Source of the DNA: Aquimonas sp041395245
Lineage (GTDB): Bacteria; Pseudomonadota; Gammaproteobacteria; Xanthomonadales; Xanthomonadaceae
Length of the DNA stretch: 64,000 bases
Direction: 5' to 3'
Assembly (NCBI GenBank): GCA_041395245.1
Contig: JAWLAY010000004.1
Coordinates: 248,001-312,000 of the forward strand
Position numbers and translations under genes: made by a program. The notes under the pieces are model-generated. The model searched no databases and had not been told where the DNA came from. It was given only the letters and a program-made list of their open reading frames with translations. This document shows positions 24,640 to 31,778 of this stretch, piece by piece (the first letter of the stretch is position 1; each line of letters begins with the position of its first letter).

Positions 24640-25590
24640 TCAACTAATGAGGTTGATGCGAAGCTCCTTCGGCAAGGCAAAGATCACGTTCTCGGGCTCG
24701 CCGTCGAGATCCCGGACTTCGCCGCCACGCAATACCTGAAGCCGCGCAATGACACCCTGAACCAGCAATTCGGGCGCGGATGCGCCAGCGGTCACACCCA
24801 CGCGCAAGGGGGCCTGCACCCATTCGCTGCGGATATGCTCGGCGCCATCGATCAGATACGCGCTGACGCCCTGTTTCTCGGCCAGCTCGCGCAGGCGGTT
24901 CGAGTTGGAACTGTTGACCGAGCCCACCACCAGCACCACGTCGCACTGTTCCGCCAGGCGCCGCACCGCATCCTGACGGTTCTGGGTCGCGTAGCAGATG
25001 TCATCCTTGCGCGGACCATGGATCCGCGGAAAACGCGCACGCAGGGCATCGATGATGTCGCGCGTGTCATCCACCGACAGCGTGGTCTGTGTCGTGTAGG
25101 CCAGATTTTCCGGCTGATCGACGGCGATTCGGGCGACATCCTCCACCGATTCGACCAGATAGATGCGCCCGCTTCCGCCCTGCACATCCCACTGCCCCAT
25201 GGTGCCCTCGACCTCGGGATGCCCCGCATGTCCGATCAGCACCACATCGCGCCCGGAGCGGCAGTGTTGTGCCACCTCCATGTGCACTTTGGTGACCAAT
25301 GGGCAAGTCGCATCAAAGACCTTCAACTGCCGCCGTGCGGCCTCGCTGCGCACCGCCTGCGAAACCCCGTGCGCGCTGAAAATAACGGTCGCCGCATCCG
25401 GCACTTCATCCAGTTCGTCGACAAACACCGCGCCACGCGCGCGCAGGTCGTCCACGACAAAGCGGTTGTGCACCACCTCATGCCGCACGTAGATGGGCGC
25501 ACCAAACAGTTCGATGGCACGTTTGACGATCTCGATGGCGCGATCAACGCCCGCGCAGAAGCCGCGCGGATTGGCTAGCAGAATGTCCAT
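24640..25590 (-). CDS. ispH: 4-hydroxy-3-methylbut-2-enyl diphosphate reductase (IspH)
   Basis: A 316-residue iron-sulfur enzyme; the ATG at 25590 starts at the usual MDILLANPRGFCAGV. The three cluster-ligating cysteines are seen in RGFCAGVDRA, DATCPLVTKVH and DDICYATQNRQ. HEVVHNRFVV, HGVSQ, HAGHPEVEGTMGQ, TTQTTLSVDDT and SVNSSNSNRL are further family motifs. IspH makes IPP and DMAPP in the last step of the MEP isoprenoid pathway. The often adjacent lspA and fkpB are not here. Confidence 0.97.
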   Translation of the reverse strand: MDILLANPRGFCAGVDRAIEIVKRAIELFGAPIYVRHEVVHNRFVVDDLRARGAVFVDELDEVPDAATVIFSAHGVSQAVRSEAARRQLKVFDATCPLVTKVHMEVAQHCRSGRDVVLIGHAGHPEVEGTMGQWDVQGGSGRIYLVESVEDVARIAVDQPENLAYTTQTTLSVDDTRDIIDALRARFPRIHGPRKDDICYATQNRQDAVRRLAEQCDVVLVVGSVNSSNSNRLRELAEKQGVSAYLIDGAEHIRSEWVQAPLRVGVTAGASAPELLVQGVIARLQVLRGGEVRDLDGEPENVIFALPKELRINLIS

Positions 25591-25939
25591 GGCCGCGATT
25601 GTATGAGAGCGAAGGTGAATTCCACTTTTGCGCGCTGAGATGTGCGACCGACGGTAATGCGCCCCACGTCCGGATTGAAGGACATCCGGACAGCCATGCA
25701 CCGCACGCGCCGATGCGGCATGCGCGTCGCCAGACGGCGCGAAACCCGCCCCGCTTCAACAGGATGCATTCCACCAATTGTTGCGGCGCGTAATTTTGTT
25801 CTCATGACTTTCCGGTATAAGCCTCCATGCGGCAGCGTAGGGTGTATCGGCCATGGCGTGGGGACGCCATAACGCACTCGGCAAGCCGCGTGTGCACGCC
25901 AGCCTCCGGCTGGCCCTATCCGCATCGGGGAGATCACCA
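25591..25939. other. Divergent intergenic region between ispH and a secreted hydrolase
   Basis: This 349-bp stretch has no convincing gene. It must hold the promoters of both neighbours. A small hairpin is formed by GTCCGGAT (25668-25675) and ATCCGGAC (25684-25691), and another by CCAGCC-tcc-GGCTGG at about 25900-25914 in the hydrolase leader. GGGGAG just before 25940 is the ribosome site of the downstream gene. Confidence 0.4.
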
Positions 25940-27883
25940 GTGAAGAAGCAATTGTTAGCCGTCGCCGTTTCATCCGTTCTTTTTTCCACCGTCCTGTCTG
26001 CCGCCCAAGGCCCGATTCCCAAGCAACTGGCGGGCCCCGCAGAAGACATCGCCAGCATGCGCGCCCCTGACCCGGCGGCGGCGGCGATCCATTCCAAGTC
26101 CGCCTTGATCGCCGTCGACATGTTGAACGACAAGGCCGGCAACGCGACCTGGCAGATGAATCTGCCAATCGAGAGCGACGCGCTGCGATTCCTGGTGTTC
26201 TCGGGCAATGCCGACCGATGGGACGTGCAGATTGGCAACTCGGATGGCAGCAGCAATCCCGCGAAATCACTGGCTCGTGAAGTGCGCGACACCGAATTCG
26301 GCATGCAAGGCGAATCCTTCCCCGCCCAGCAGTTCGAGCTGCAGGGCCTGAGCGGCGAACGCACCCTGAAGCTGTCCGCCCAACCCGGTCAGGAGCGCGG
26401 TGGGTTCGTGCTGATCGAGGGCGATGCCGCCACCGAACTGGCCTCTTATCCCGCCCAGCGCAACCAGAAGGTCGGTGAGCGGATGACCTTGGTTGCCATG
26501 CTGACGGACGGCTCCGACGCCGCGCTGACCGGCGAAGCCAAGCTTGGCAATGCGGCCGGCCGCATCCAGCAGGCCAGCCTGCGCGTGACCTCACCGAATG
26601 GCGAGGTGCAAAACCTGCCGATGTTCGACGACGGCCTGCATGCCGACAGCGAGGCCAATGACGGCATCTACGGTGGCGATTTCGCCGCAGCGAATGAGGG
26701 CACCTGGCTGGCGCAAGTCGTCGTTCGCGGCACCAATGCCGCGGGGCGTTCCTTGATTCGAACCGCCGAGCACGTCATACCGGTGGTGACACCCAGCATC
26801 GAGTTGGCGACGCAGAAGGCCAGCATCGGCGTGCGCACCACGGAAAACGCACGCTGGATGCTGGACATCCCGGTCATCGCCAAGACCAAAGGCCAGCATT
26901 ACCGTGCCTATGCAGAGGTGTGGGGACAGGATGCACAGGGCGAAATGAAAGCCATCGCCTGGATTGGCGGCATGAGCGAGCCGCAGGACGGCAAGCTCAG
27001 CCTGGCCCTCGATTCGCGCTGGATCGCGCGAAGCAAAGCGCAAGGACGCTTCGAACTGCGCAACCTGCGGATCGAAGACCCCGATCACTTCGTCAGTCTG
27101 GCCGAAGCCAGCGCCCTGCCACTCAATCTACCCAAGCTCGACAGCAAGGCCTATGCGCAGGACATCCAGATCGATGACAGCATGCGCATGGGCAATCGCC
27201 CTGCTCAAGCCGCTGGGTCAAAGGGAACCGGCTCACGTCTGTTGTTGGTTCACGGCTATTGTTCGAGTGATGTCTGGCCCGCCAGCCACTTCACCAACGC
27301 GTCGAAGTTCCTCGACCTGAATGCCAATCGCAGCCACGATGACTTTGCACGTCGCATCCAGACCTTCGGCAACACATGGGCATCCTACGGCATCGTCGCC
27401 CACAGTCAGGGCGGTGCGGCCGCACTGCATCTCTACAACTACTACTGGAGCGGCCTCGACTACGCCACCGGAAGCCGCCTGATCCAGTCGGTCGGCACAC
27501 CCTACCAAGGCACCAATCTGGCGGGCATCCTGGCCTCGCTCGGCTCCTGGTTCGGCGTGGGTTGTGGCACCAACAGCAACCTGACCTACAGCGGTGCATC
27601 GAGCTGGCTGGCTGGGATCCCGACTTCGTCCCGCGCCAAGGTTAACTACTACACCACGTCGTTCAATGATCGCTGGTGGGCATACGACTACTGCAACGCG
27701 GCGACAGACCTCGTCCTCAGCGACCCGGAAGATGGCACCACCGAGAAGGCCTACGGCCAACTCTCCGGCGCGGTCAATCGCGGCCACGCCACCGGCCAAT
27801 GCCATACCACCGGCATGCGTGACCCCGCGCAGTATCAGAACAGCAGCCGCAACGCGACCATGAACAGCAACGCCGCACGCTGA
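25940..27883 (+). CDS. Secreted alpha/beta-hydrolase with N-terminal beta-sandwich region ('conditioned medium factor'-like)
   Basis: A 647-residue protein; the GTG at 25940 follows GGGGAG and gives a proper signal peptide (VKKQLLAVAVSSVLFSTVLSA). Residues ~200-310 contain a module with PMFDDGLHADSEANDGIYGGDF, like the choice-of-anchor X type domain of secreted Xanthomonad proteins. The C-terminal ~230 residues are lipase-like: RLLLVHGYCSSDVW (oxyanion region), nucleophile elbow IVAHSQGGAAALHLYNYYW, and SVGTPYQGTNLAGILASLG. Several Cys in the C-terminal domain suggest disulfides. The substrate is unknown. Export by the Sec and T2SS routes is inferred. A single gene, followed by a palindromic repeat and a terminator. 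Confidence 0.82.
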   Translation: MKKQLLAVAVSSVLFSTVLSAAQGPIPKQLAGPAEDIASMRAPDPAAAAIHSKSALIAVDMLNDKAGNATWQMNLPIESDALRFLVFSGNADRWDVQIGNSDGSSNPAKSLAREVRDTEFGMQGESFPAQQFELQGLSGERTLKLSAQPGQERGGFVLIEGDAATELASYPAQRNQKVGERMTLVAMLTDGSDAALTGEAKLGNAAGRIQQASLRVTSPNGEVQNLPMFDDGLHADSEANDGIYGGDFAAANEGTWLAQVVVRGTNAAGRSLIRTAEHVIPVVTPSIELATQKASIGVRTTENARWMLDIPVIAKTKGQHYRAYAEVWGQDAQGEMKAIAWIGGMSEPQDGKLSLALDSRWIARSKAQGRFELRNLRIEDPDHFVSLAEASALPLNLPKLDSKAYAQDIQIDDSMRMGNRPAQAAGSKGTGSRLLLVHGYCSSDVWPASHFTNASKFLDLNANRSHDDFARRIQTFGNTWASYGIVAHSQGGAAALHLYNYYWSGLDYATGSRLIQSVGTPYQGTNLAGILASLGSWFGVGCGTNSNLTYSGASSWLAGIPTSSRAKVNYYTTSFNDRWWAYDYCNAATDLVLSDPEDGTTEKAYGQLSGAVNRGHATGQCHTTGMRDPAQYQNSSRNATMNSNAAR

Positions 27884-27895
27884 TTGGCCCGCACT

Positions 27896-28060
27896 AGGAG
27901 CCTGTCGGACTTGAAGAATCGAAGCGAAAATTCGGCTGGGCGAGGCCAGTTTTTGCCGGTTTCGCAGGGCAATCGTTGAACGATTGCCCAAGGAAGCGGC
28001 GAAAAATGGACCATCCAGCCGGATTTGCAGCCGATTCCCTTTCAAGTCCGGCAGACTCCT
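27896..28060. repeat. Dispersed palindromic element, copy 1 (~165 bp)
   Basis: The element begins aggagcctgtcggacttgaa and ends with the imperfect reverse complement (ttcaagtccggcagactcct). In its centre GGGCAATCG (27967-27975) and CGATTGCCC (27981-27989) form a hairpin around TTGAA, and between centre and ends TCGGCTGG matches CCAGCCGG in reverse. The whole unit can therefore fold as one long hairpin. A second copy, about 90% identical, lies at 36457-36620. It encodes nothing credible. It resembles a MITE or REP-type element mobilised in trans. Confidence 0.85.
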
Positions 28061-28062
28061 AG

Positions 28063-28086
28063 GAAGCCCCCGGAAACGGGGGCTTC
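28063..28086. terminator. Bidirectional hairpin between the hydrolase and pgpA
   Basis: GAAGCCCCCG and CGGGGGCTTC form a perfect 10-bp stem with a GAAA tetraloop, followed by TTCATTT. It lies between two convergent stops (27883 and 28088), directly against the end of the palindromic repeat. Confidence 0.75.
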
Positions 28087-28087
28087 T

Positions 28088-28570
28088 TCATTTCAGATAG
28101 GTGGTCAGGCCGCTCAACACCGCCACGCTCAGCCAGCCGTAAATCCCGGCAATGGCGTCATCCAGCATGCTGCCGAATCCGCCATGCAGTTTCTGATCGG
28201 CCCAACTCACCGGCCACGGTTTGAGGATGTCGAAAAATCGGAACGTGCCAAAACCGATCAGTATCCAGACGGGTTCAGCAGGCAGCAGGAACAGCGTGAG
28301 CCAAAGCCCGACCCATTCATCGGCAACCACTGCCCCCGGATCGTCCACGCCGAGGCGGTCAATCACCCACTGCGCAGCCCAGATCGACACCAGGAAATAC
28401 GCGACACACACGCCCAGATAGGCGGCGGGCGACAACTCACGCAGGAAAAACCACGGCAGCAACGCGGTCAGACTGCCCACCGTGCCGGGTGCCACTGGCG
28501 CCAGACCAGACCCGAAACCGGTGGCCCACCAACCGGCCGGATGGTGCAACAACTGCCAGGGCGTCTTCAT
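28088..28570 (-). CDS. pgpA: Phosphatidylglycerophosphatase A
   Basis: A 160-residue membrane enzyme; the ATG at 28570 overlaps the thiL stop (ATGA). The signatures GFGSGLAPVAPGTVGSL, VADEWVGLW, FRFFDILKPWP and GGFGSMLDDAIAGIY are those of PgpA, which dephosphorylates phosphatidylglycerol phosphate in phospholipid synthesis. Three hydrophobic helices are visible. It is the last gene of the ribBA-ribH-nusB-thiL-pgpA run. Confidence 0.96.
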   Translation of the reverse strand: MKTPWQLLHHPAGWWATGFGSGLAPVAPGTVGSLTALLPWFFLRELSPAAYLGVCVAYFLVSIWAAQWVIDRLGVDDPGAVVADEWVGLWLTLFLLPAEPVWILIGFGTFRFFDILKPWPVSWADQKLHGGFGSMLDDAIAGIYGWLSVAVLSGLTTYLK

Positions 28571-29532
28571 GTGGCGGCACCAAAATGATCCCAGCCGGTT
28601 CGGGCAGGCGGATCGACGGGATGCCCTGCCAAGGTCAGGCGCAGCCCGGCGGTCGCCTCGACGCGACCAATCGCTGTGACCTGCCAACCCTGTCGATGGG
28701 CTTCCGCCTGCAGGGAAAGCCAGGCCGCGTCAGTCAGGGTGAACAACAATTCGTAGTCATCGCCACCCTGGCACTGCAGTGCGTGCCGCTGAACCAAATC
28801 CGGCAGGGCCTGTCGCAACGCGTCCGATGTGGGCAGCGCATCCAGTCGCAGGCTCGCACCAACCCGACTCGCCGAGAGCACATGTCCCAGATCCGCCAGC
28901 AGCCCATCGGACACATCGATGGCAGCGTGCGCACGCCCCGCCAGATATCGTCCCAACGCAAGCCGTGGCGTCGGTCGGTCCAGCCGATGACGCAGTTCCG
29001 GCCACGGGCACTCTGCGCTGTCCTGCTGCAACCCGCGCAGTCCCGTCGCCGCATCACCCAGCGTGCCGGATACCGCGATGACATCGCCCACTCGTGCGGC
29101 ATCGCGCCGCAGCGCCTGATGCGGCAGAACCACGCCGTGAATCGTCACCGTGATCGACATGGGCCCGCGCGTCGTGTCGCCCCCCACCAAGGCCACACCT
29201 TCGCTTTCCGCCAGCGCGAGAAAACCGTCCAGAAAGCCATCCAGCCAGGTCTCGTCGGGTTCCGGCATGCTCAGCGCCAGGGTTGCCCAAAGGGGCTTGG
29301 CGCCCATCGCCGCCAGATCGCTCAAATTGACCGCCAGCGCCTTCCAACCCACGTCCGGCGCGGCAGTCTGCAGCGGAAAATGCACCCCGGCGATCAAGGT
29401 ATCCATGCTGACGCACAGCGCCTGCCCCGGCGGAACCTGCAGCAAGGCGGCATCGTCGCCGATGCCCAGCAGCACGTCGTGGCGCGATGGACAGCGCTCG
29501 CGAATGCGGGCGATCAGATCGAACTCACCCAT
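28567..29532 (-). CDS. thiL: Thiamine-monophosphate kinase
   Basis: A 321-residue ThiL from the ATG at 29532 (MGEFDLIARI). Family motifs are GIGDDAALL, SMDTLIAGVHF, VNLSDLAAMGAKPLW, GGDTTRGPMSITVT, DVSDGLLADLGH and GGDDYELLFT. It phosphorylates thiamine monophosphate to thiamine diphosphate. It sits 18 bp downstream of nusB and overlaps pgpA, the usual gammaproteobacterial order. Confidence 0.96.
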   Translation of the reverse strand: MGEFDLIARIRERCPSRHDVLLGIGDDAALLQVPPGQALCVSMDTLIAGVHFPLQTAAPDVGWKALAVNLSDLAAMGAKPLWATLALSMPEPDETWLDGFLDGFLALAESEGVALVGGDTTRGPMSITVTIHGVVLPHQALRRDAARVGDVIAVSGTLGDAATGLRGLQQDSAECPWPELRHRLDRPTPRLALGRYLAGRAHAAIDVSDGLLADLGHVLSASRVGASLRLDALPTSDALRQALPDLVQRHALQCQGGDDYELLFTLTDAAWLSLQAEAHRQGWQVTAIGRVEATAGLRLTLAGHPVDPPARTGWDHFGAAT

Positions 29533-29550
29533 CGCCAACAAAGCTCGCGA

Positions 29551-30015
29551 TCAGCGCGTGGGGCGCTGGCTTCTGGCCTCGGCAGCGCGCCACTCAAGCG
29601 CCGCGTGATCCAGCACGCCATTGACGTAGGTATGCCCATGATCGGCACCAAACCGCTTGGCGATTTCGATGGCCTCGTTGATCACCACGCGGTACGGCAC
29701 GTCGAGCCGATAGCGCATTTCGTAGGTCGCCAGACGCAACACCGCACGTTCGATCGGATCGACCTGATCAACCGTGCGGTCCAGAAACGGCTGTAGCGCG
29801 GCATCGATATCGGCGCAATGGCTGTCGAGACCGCGCAACAGATCCTCGAAATACGCCAGATCGGCGATTTCCATGTCCTGCTCGTCGCGGAACTGGTCCA
29901 GCACCTTGTTCATGCTGCTGCCCGACATTTGCCAGGCGTACACCGCCTGCAAGGCGCGTCGCCGCGCGCGCGACCGCGCTGCGGGATCGATGCCATCCTG
30001 ACGTTGATGTTTCAT
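29551..30015 (-). CDS. nusB: Transcription antitermination factor NusB
   Basis: A 154-residue NusB; the ATG at 30015 overlaps the ribH stop as ATGA (a GTG one codon upstream is also possible). RRRALQAVYAWQMS, PFLDRTVDQVDPIERAVLRLATYEM and VINEAIEIAKRFGADHGHTYVNGVLDHAA are typical. NusB with S10 (NusE) binds boxA RNA in rRNA antitermination. Its place between ribH and thiL is conserved. Confidence 0.96.
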   Translation of the reverse strand: MKHQRQDGIDPAARSRARRRALQAVYAWQMSGSSMNKVLDQFRDEQDMEIADLAYFEDLLRGLDSHCADIDAALQPFLDRTVDQVDPIERAVLRLATYEMRYRLDVPYRVVINEAIEIAKRFGADHGHTYVNGVLDHAALEWRAAEARSQRPTR

Positions 30016-30503
30016 CACCCTCTCCTGCCCGCAGACGTGTCGAGCTTCGGCAACAGACTGGCCATTTCCAATGCAGCCAGCGCGGCTTCTTCACCCTTGT
30101 TGCCATGACTGCCACCGGCACGCGCCTCGGCATCTTCATGGCACTCCACTGCCAGCACGCCATTGGCGACCGGCAGACCAAAATCCAGTGCAACGCGCGC
30201 AAGGCCCTGCGCACAACCGTCGGCAACATGCTCGTAGTGCCGCGTGTCACCGCGCACCACACAACCCAAGGCGATGATCGCCACGTGCTGACCTGCGGCC
30301 GCCACGGCACGCGCCGCCAAGGGGATTTCCCATGCACCCGGCACCCGCACCACATCGATCCCGGCGACGCCAACGCCATTGCCCAACAAGGCCGTTCGCG
30401 CACCCTCCACCAGCGTGTCGGTGATGCGCGGATTCCAGCGACTGGCAACGATCGCAAATCGCGCACCGTCCGCCACCCGCAAATCGCCTTCCAGATGCGC
30501 CAT
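30015..30503 (-). CDS. ribH: 6,7-dimethyl-8-ribityllumazine synthase
   Basis: A 162-residue lumazine synthase. FAIVASRWNPRITDTLVEGA holds the substrate-binding FN/W-type site, VPGAWEIPLAA the phosphate/loop region, and LGCVVRGDTRHYEHVADGCA the catalytic segment with the family His. GVLAVECHEDAEARAG is also conserved. It condenses the DHBP product with the pyrimidine intermediate, the step before riboflavin synthase. It lies between ribBA and nusB. Confidence 0.96.
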   Translation of the reverse strand: MAHLEGDLRVADGARFAIVASRWNPRITDTLVEGARTALLGNGVGVAGIDVVRVPGAWEIPLAARAVAAAGQHVAIIALGCVVRGDTRHYEHVADGCAQGLARVALDFGLPVANGVLAVECHEDAEARAGGSHGNKGEEAALAALEMASLLPKLDTSAGRRG

Positions 30504-30539
30504 TGACCCAACCCGCGAAAACCAAGGTCGCGCAGTTTA

Positions 30540-31661
30540 TCAGGTCGGGCTACTCAGCCCGGCGGCGTCGACGTATTCAATGACTTCCAGACCGAACCCG
30601 GCCAGCCCGACCTGACGGCGTGGCGTGCCGATCACCCGCAGCGATTTAAGCCCGAGGTCGGCCAGAATCTGCGCACCCGCGCCATTGCGCCGCCATTGCG
30701 CCACGCTGCCCTTGCCACTGGAGACCGGCGCCACCGATTGAACCCGTGCCAGCAAGGCCTCGGCAGACGGCGGCTCATTCAGCACCACCAGCACGCCACT
30801 GTCCGCCTCGGCGATCAACTCCAGCGCATCGGTCACCGCCACACCGAAATCGGCGCGCTCCCAGTGCAGCACATCGGCCAAGGGGTTCTGCACATGCACG
30901 CGAACCAAGGTCGGCCGCTCCGGGCTCGGTTGTCCACGCACCATGGCGAAGTGCAGTTCGCGCCCGATCCGGTCGCGATAGGTGATCAGCCGGAACGGAC
31001 CATAACGCGTCTCGATGGCGCGCTCGTCGATCCGCTCCACCGTGTGCTCGTTGGCCAATCGATAGGCCACCAAATCCTCGATGGAACCGATCTTCAAACC
31101 GTGCGACTGAGCGAACTGTTCCAACTCCGGCCGACGCGCCATGCCGCCGTCGGCACTCAGCACTTCCACCAACACGCCCGCCGGTTCGAACCCCGCCAGC
31201 AAGGCCAGATCCGCCGCCGCTTCGGTATGCCCAGTGCGCGTCAGCACGCCGCCCGGCTGCGCCATCAGCGGAAAGATATGACCCGGCTGCGAAAGGTCTG
31301 CAGGCTTGGCATCCGGACGCACCGCGGTGCGGATGGTATGGGCACGGTCGTAGGCCGAAATTCCCGTCGTGACACCTTCGGCCGCCTCAATGGACACCGT
31401 GAAATTGGTGGCGAACGGCGAGGTGTTGTCGACCACCATCGGTGGGAGCGCCAACTGCGCGCAACGCTCACGCGTCAGACTCAGACACACCAGCCCACGC
31501 GCGTGCGTGACCATGAAGTTGATGTCGGCGGGTCGCACCAACTCGGCCACCATGATCAGGTCGCCCTCGTTCTCGCGATCCTCGTCGTCAACGATCACCA
31601 CCATGCGCCCAGCGCGCAGCTCGTCCAGCAGTTCGGGAATGGGGGCAAAAGGCACGGGCAT
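30540..31661 (-). CDS. ribBA: 3,4-dihydroxy-2-butanone-4-phosphate synthase fused to a degenerate GTP cyclohydrolase II-like domain
   Basis: A 373-residue fusion from the ATG at 31661 (MPVPFAPIPELLDELRAG). The RibB half is intact: VIVDDEDRENEGDLIMVAE, HARGLVCLSL, DRAHTIRTAV and LTRTGHTEAAADLALLAG. The RibA-like half (from ~residue 210) keeps the fold outline (YRDRIGRELHFAMVRG, LVRVHVQNPLADVLHW). It lacks the three zinc-binding Cys of the DLFGSLRCDCG-type motif and the RQEGRGIGL motif. It therefore probably makes DHBP only, and another gene would have to supply GTP cyclohydrolase II. It heads the ribH-nusB-thiL-pgpA run. Confidence 0.93.
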   Translation of the reverse strand: MPVPFAPIPELLDELRAGRMVVIVDDEDRENEGDLIMVAELVRPADINFMVTHARGLVCLSLTRERCAQLALPPMVVDNTSPFATNFTVSIEAAEGVTTGISAYDRAHTIRTAVRPDAKPADLSQPGHIFPLMAQPGGVLTRTGHTEAAADLALLAGFEPAGVLVEVLSADGGMARRPELEQFAQSHGLKIGSIEDLVAYRLANEHTVERIDERAIETRYGPFRLITYRDRIGRELHFAMVRGQPSPERPTLVRVHVQNPLADVLHWERADFGVAVTDALELIAEADSGVLVVLNEPPSAEALLARVQSVAPVSSGKGSVAQWRRNGAGAQILADLGLKSLRVIGTPRRQVGLAGFGLEVIEYVDAAGLSSPT

Positions 31662-31728
31662 CCAGCGTGATCGATCAAGGATGCGTAGTTTACGGGATGC
31701 CCCCGGATCCTTCGCCAGCGATGACGAC

Positions 31729-31761
31729 GCAGAATGCGCTGACCCACGCAGCGCATTCTGC
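31729..31761 (-). terminator. Long perfect hairpin between the isoamylase gene and ribBA
   Basis: GCAGAATGCGCTG and CAGCGCATTCTGC form a perfect 13-bp stem with a seven-base loop, 18 bp past the isoamylase stop and ~68 bp before the ribBA start. There is no T-run. It probably separates the two transcripts. Confidence 0.65.
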
Positions 31762-31778
31762 ATGGTGCGCCAGCAGCG

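Noticed and set aside
27233..28045. Minus-strand frame starting in the palindromic repeat (MKGNRLQIRLDG...), echoed at 36219-36605
   Set aside because: The shared start arises only because both frames begin inside copies of the repeat; it is not a protein family.
31662..31778. FMN riboswitch upstream of ribBA
   Set aside because: The conserved FMN-element core is not visible in the 117 bp before ribBA; only a perfect hairpin is found.
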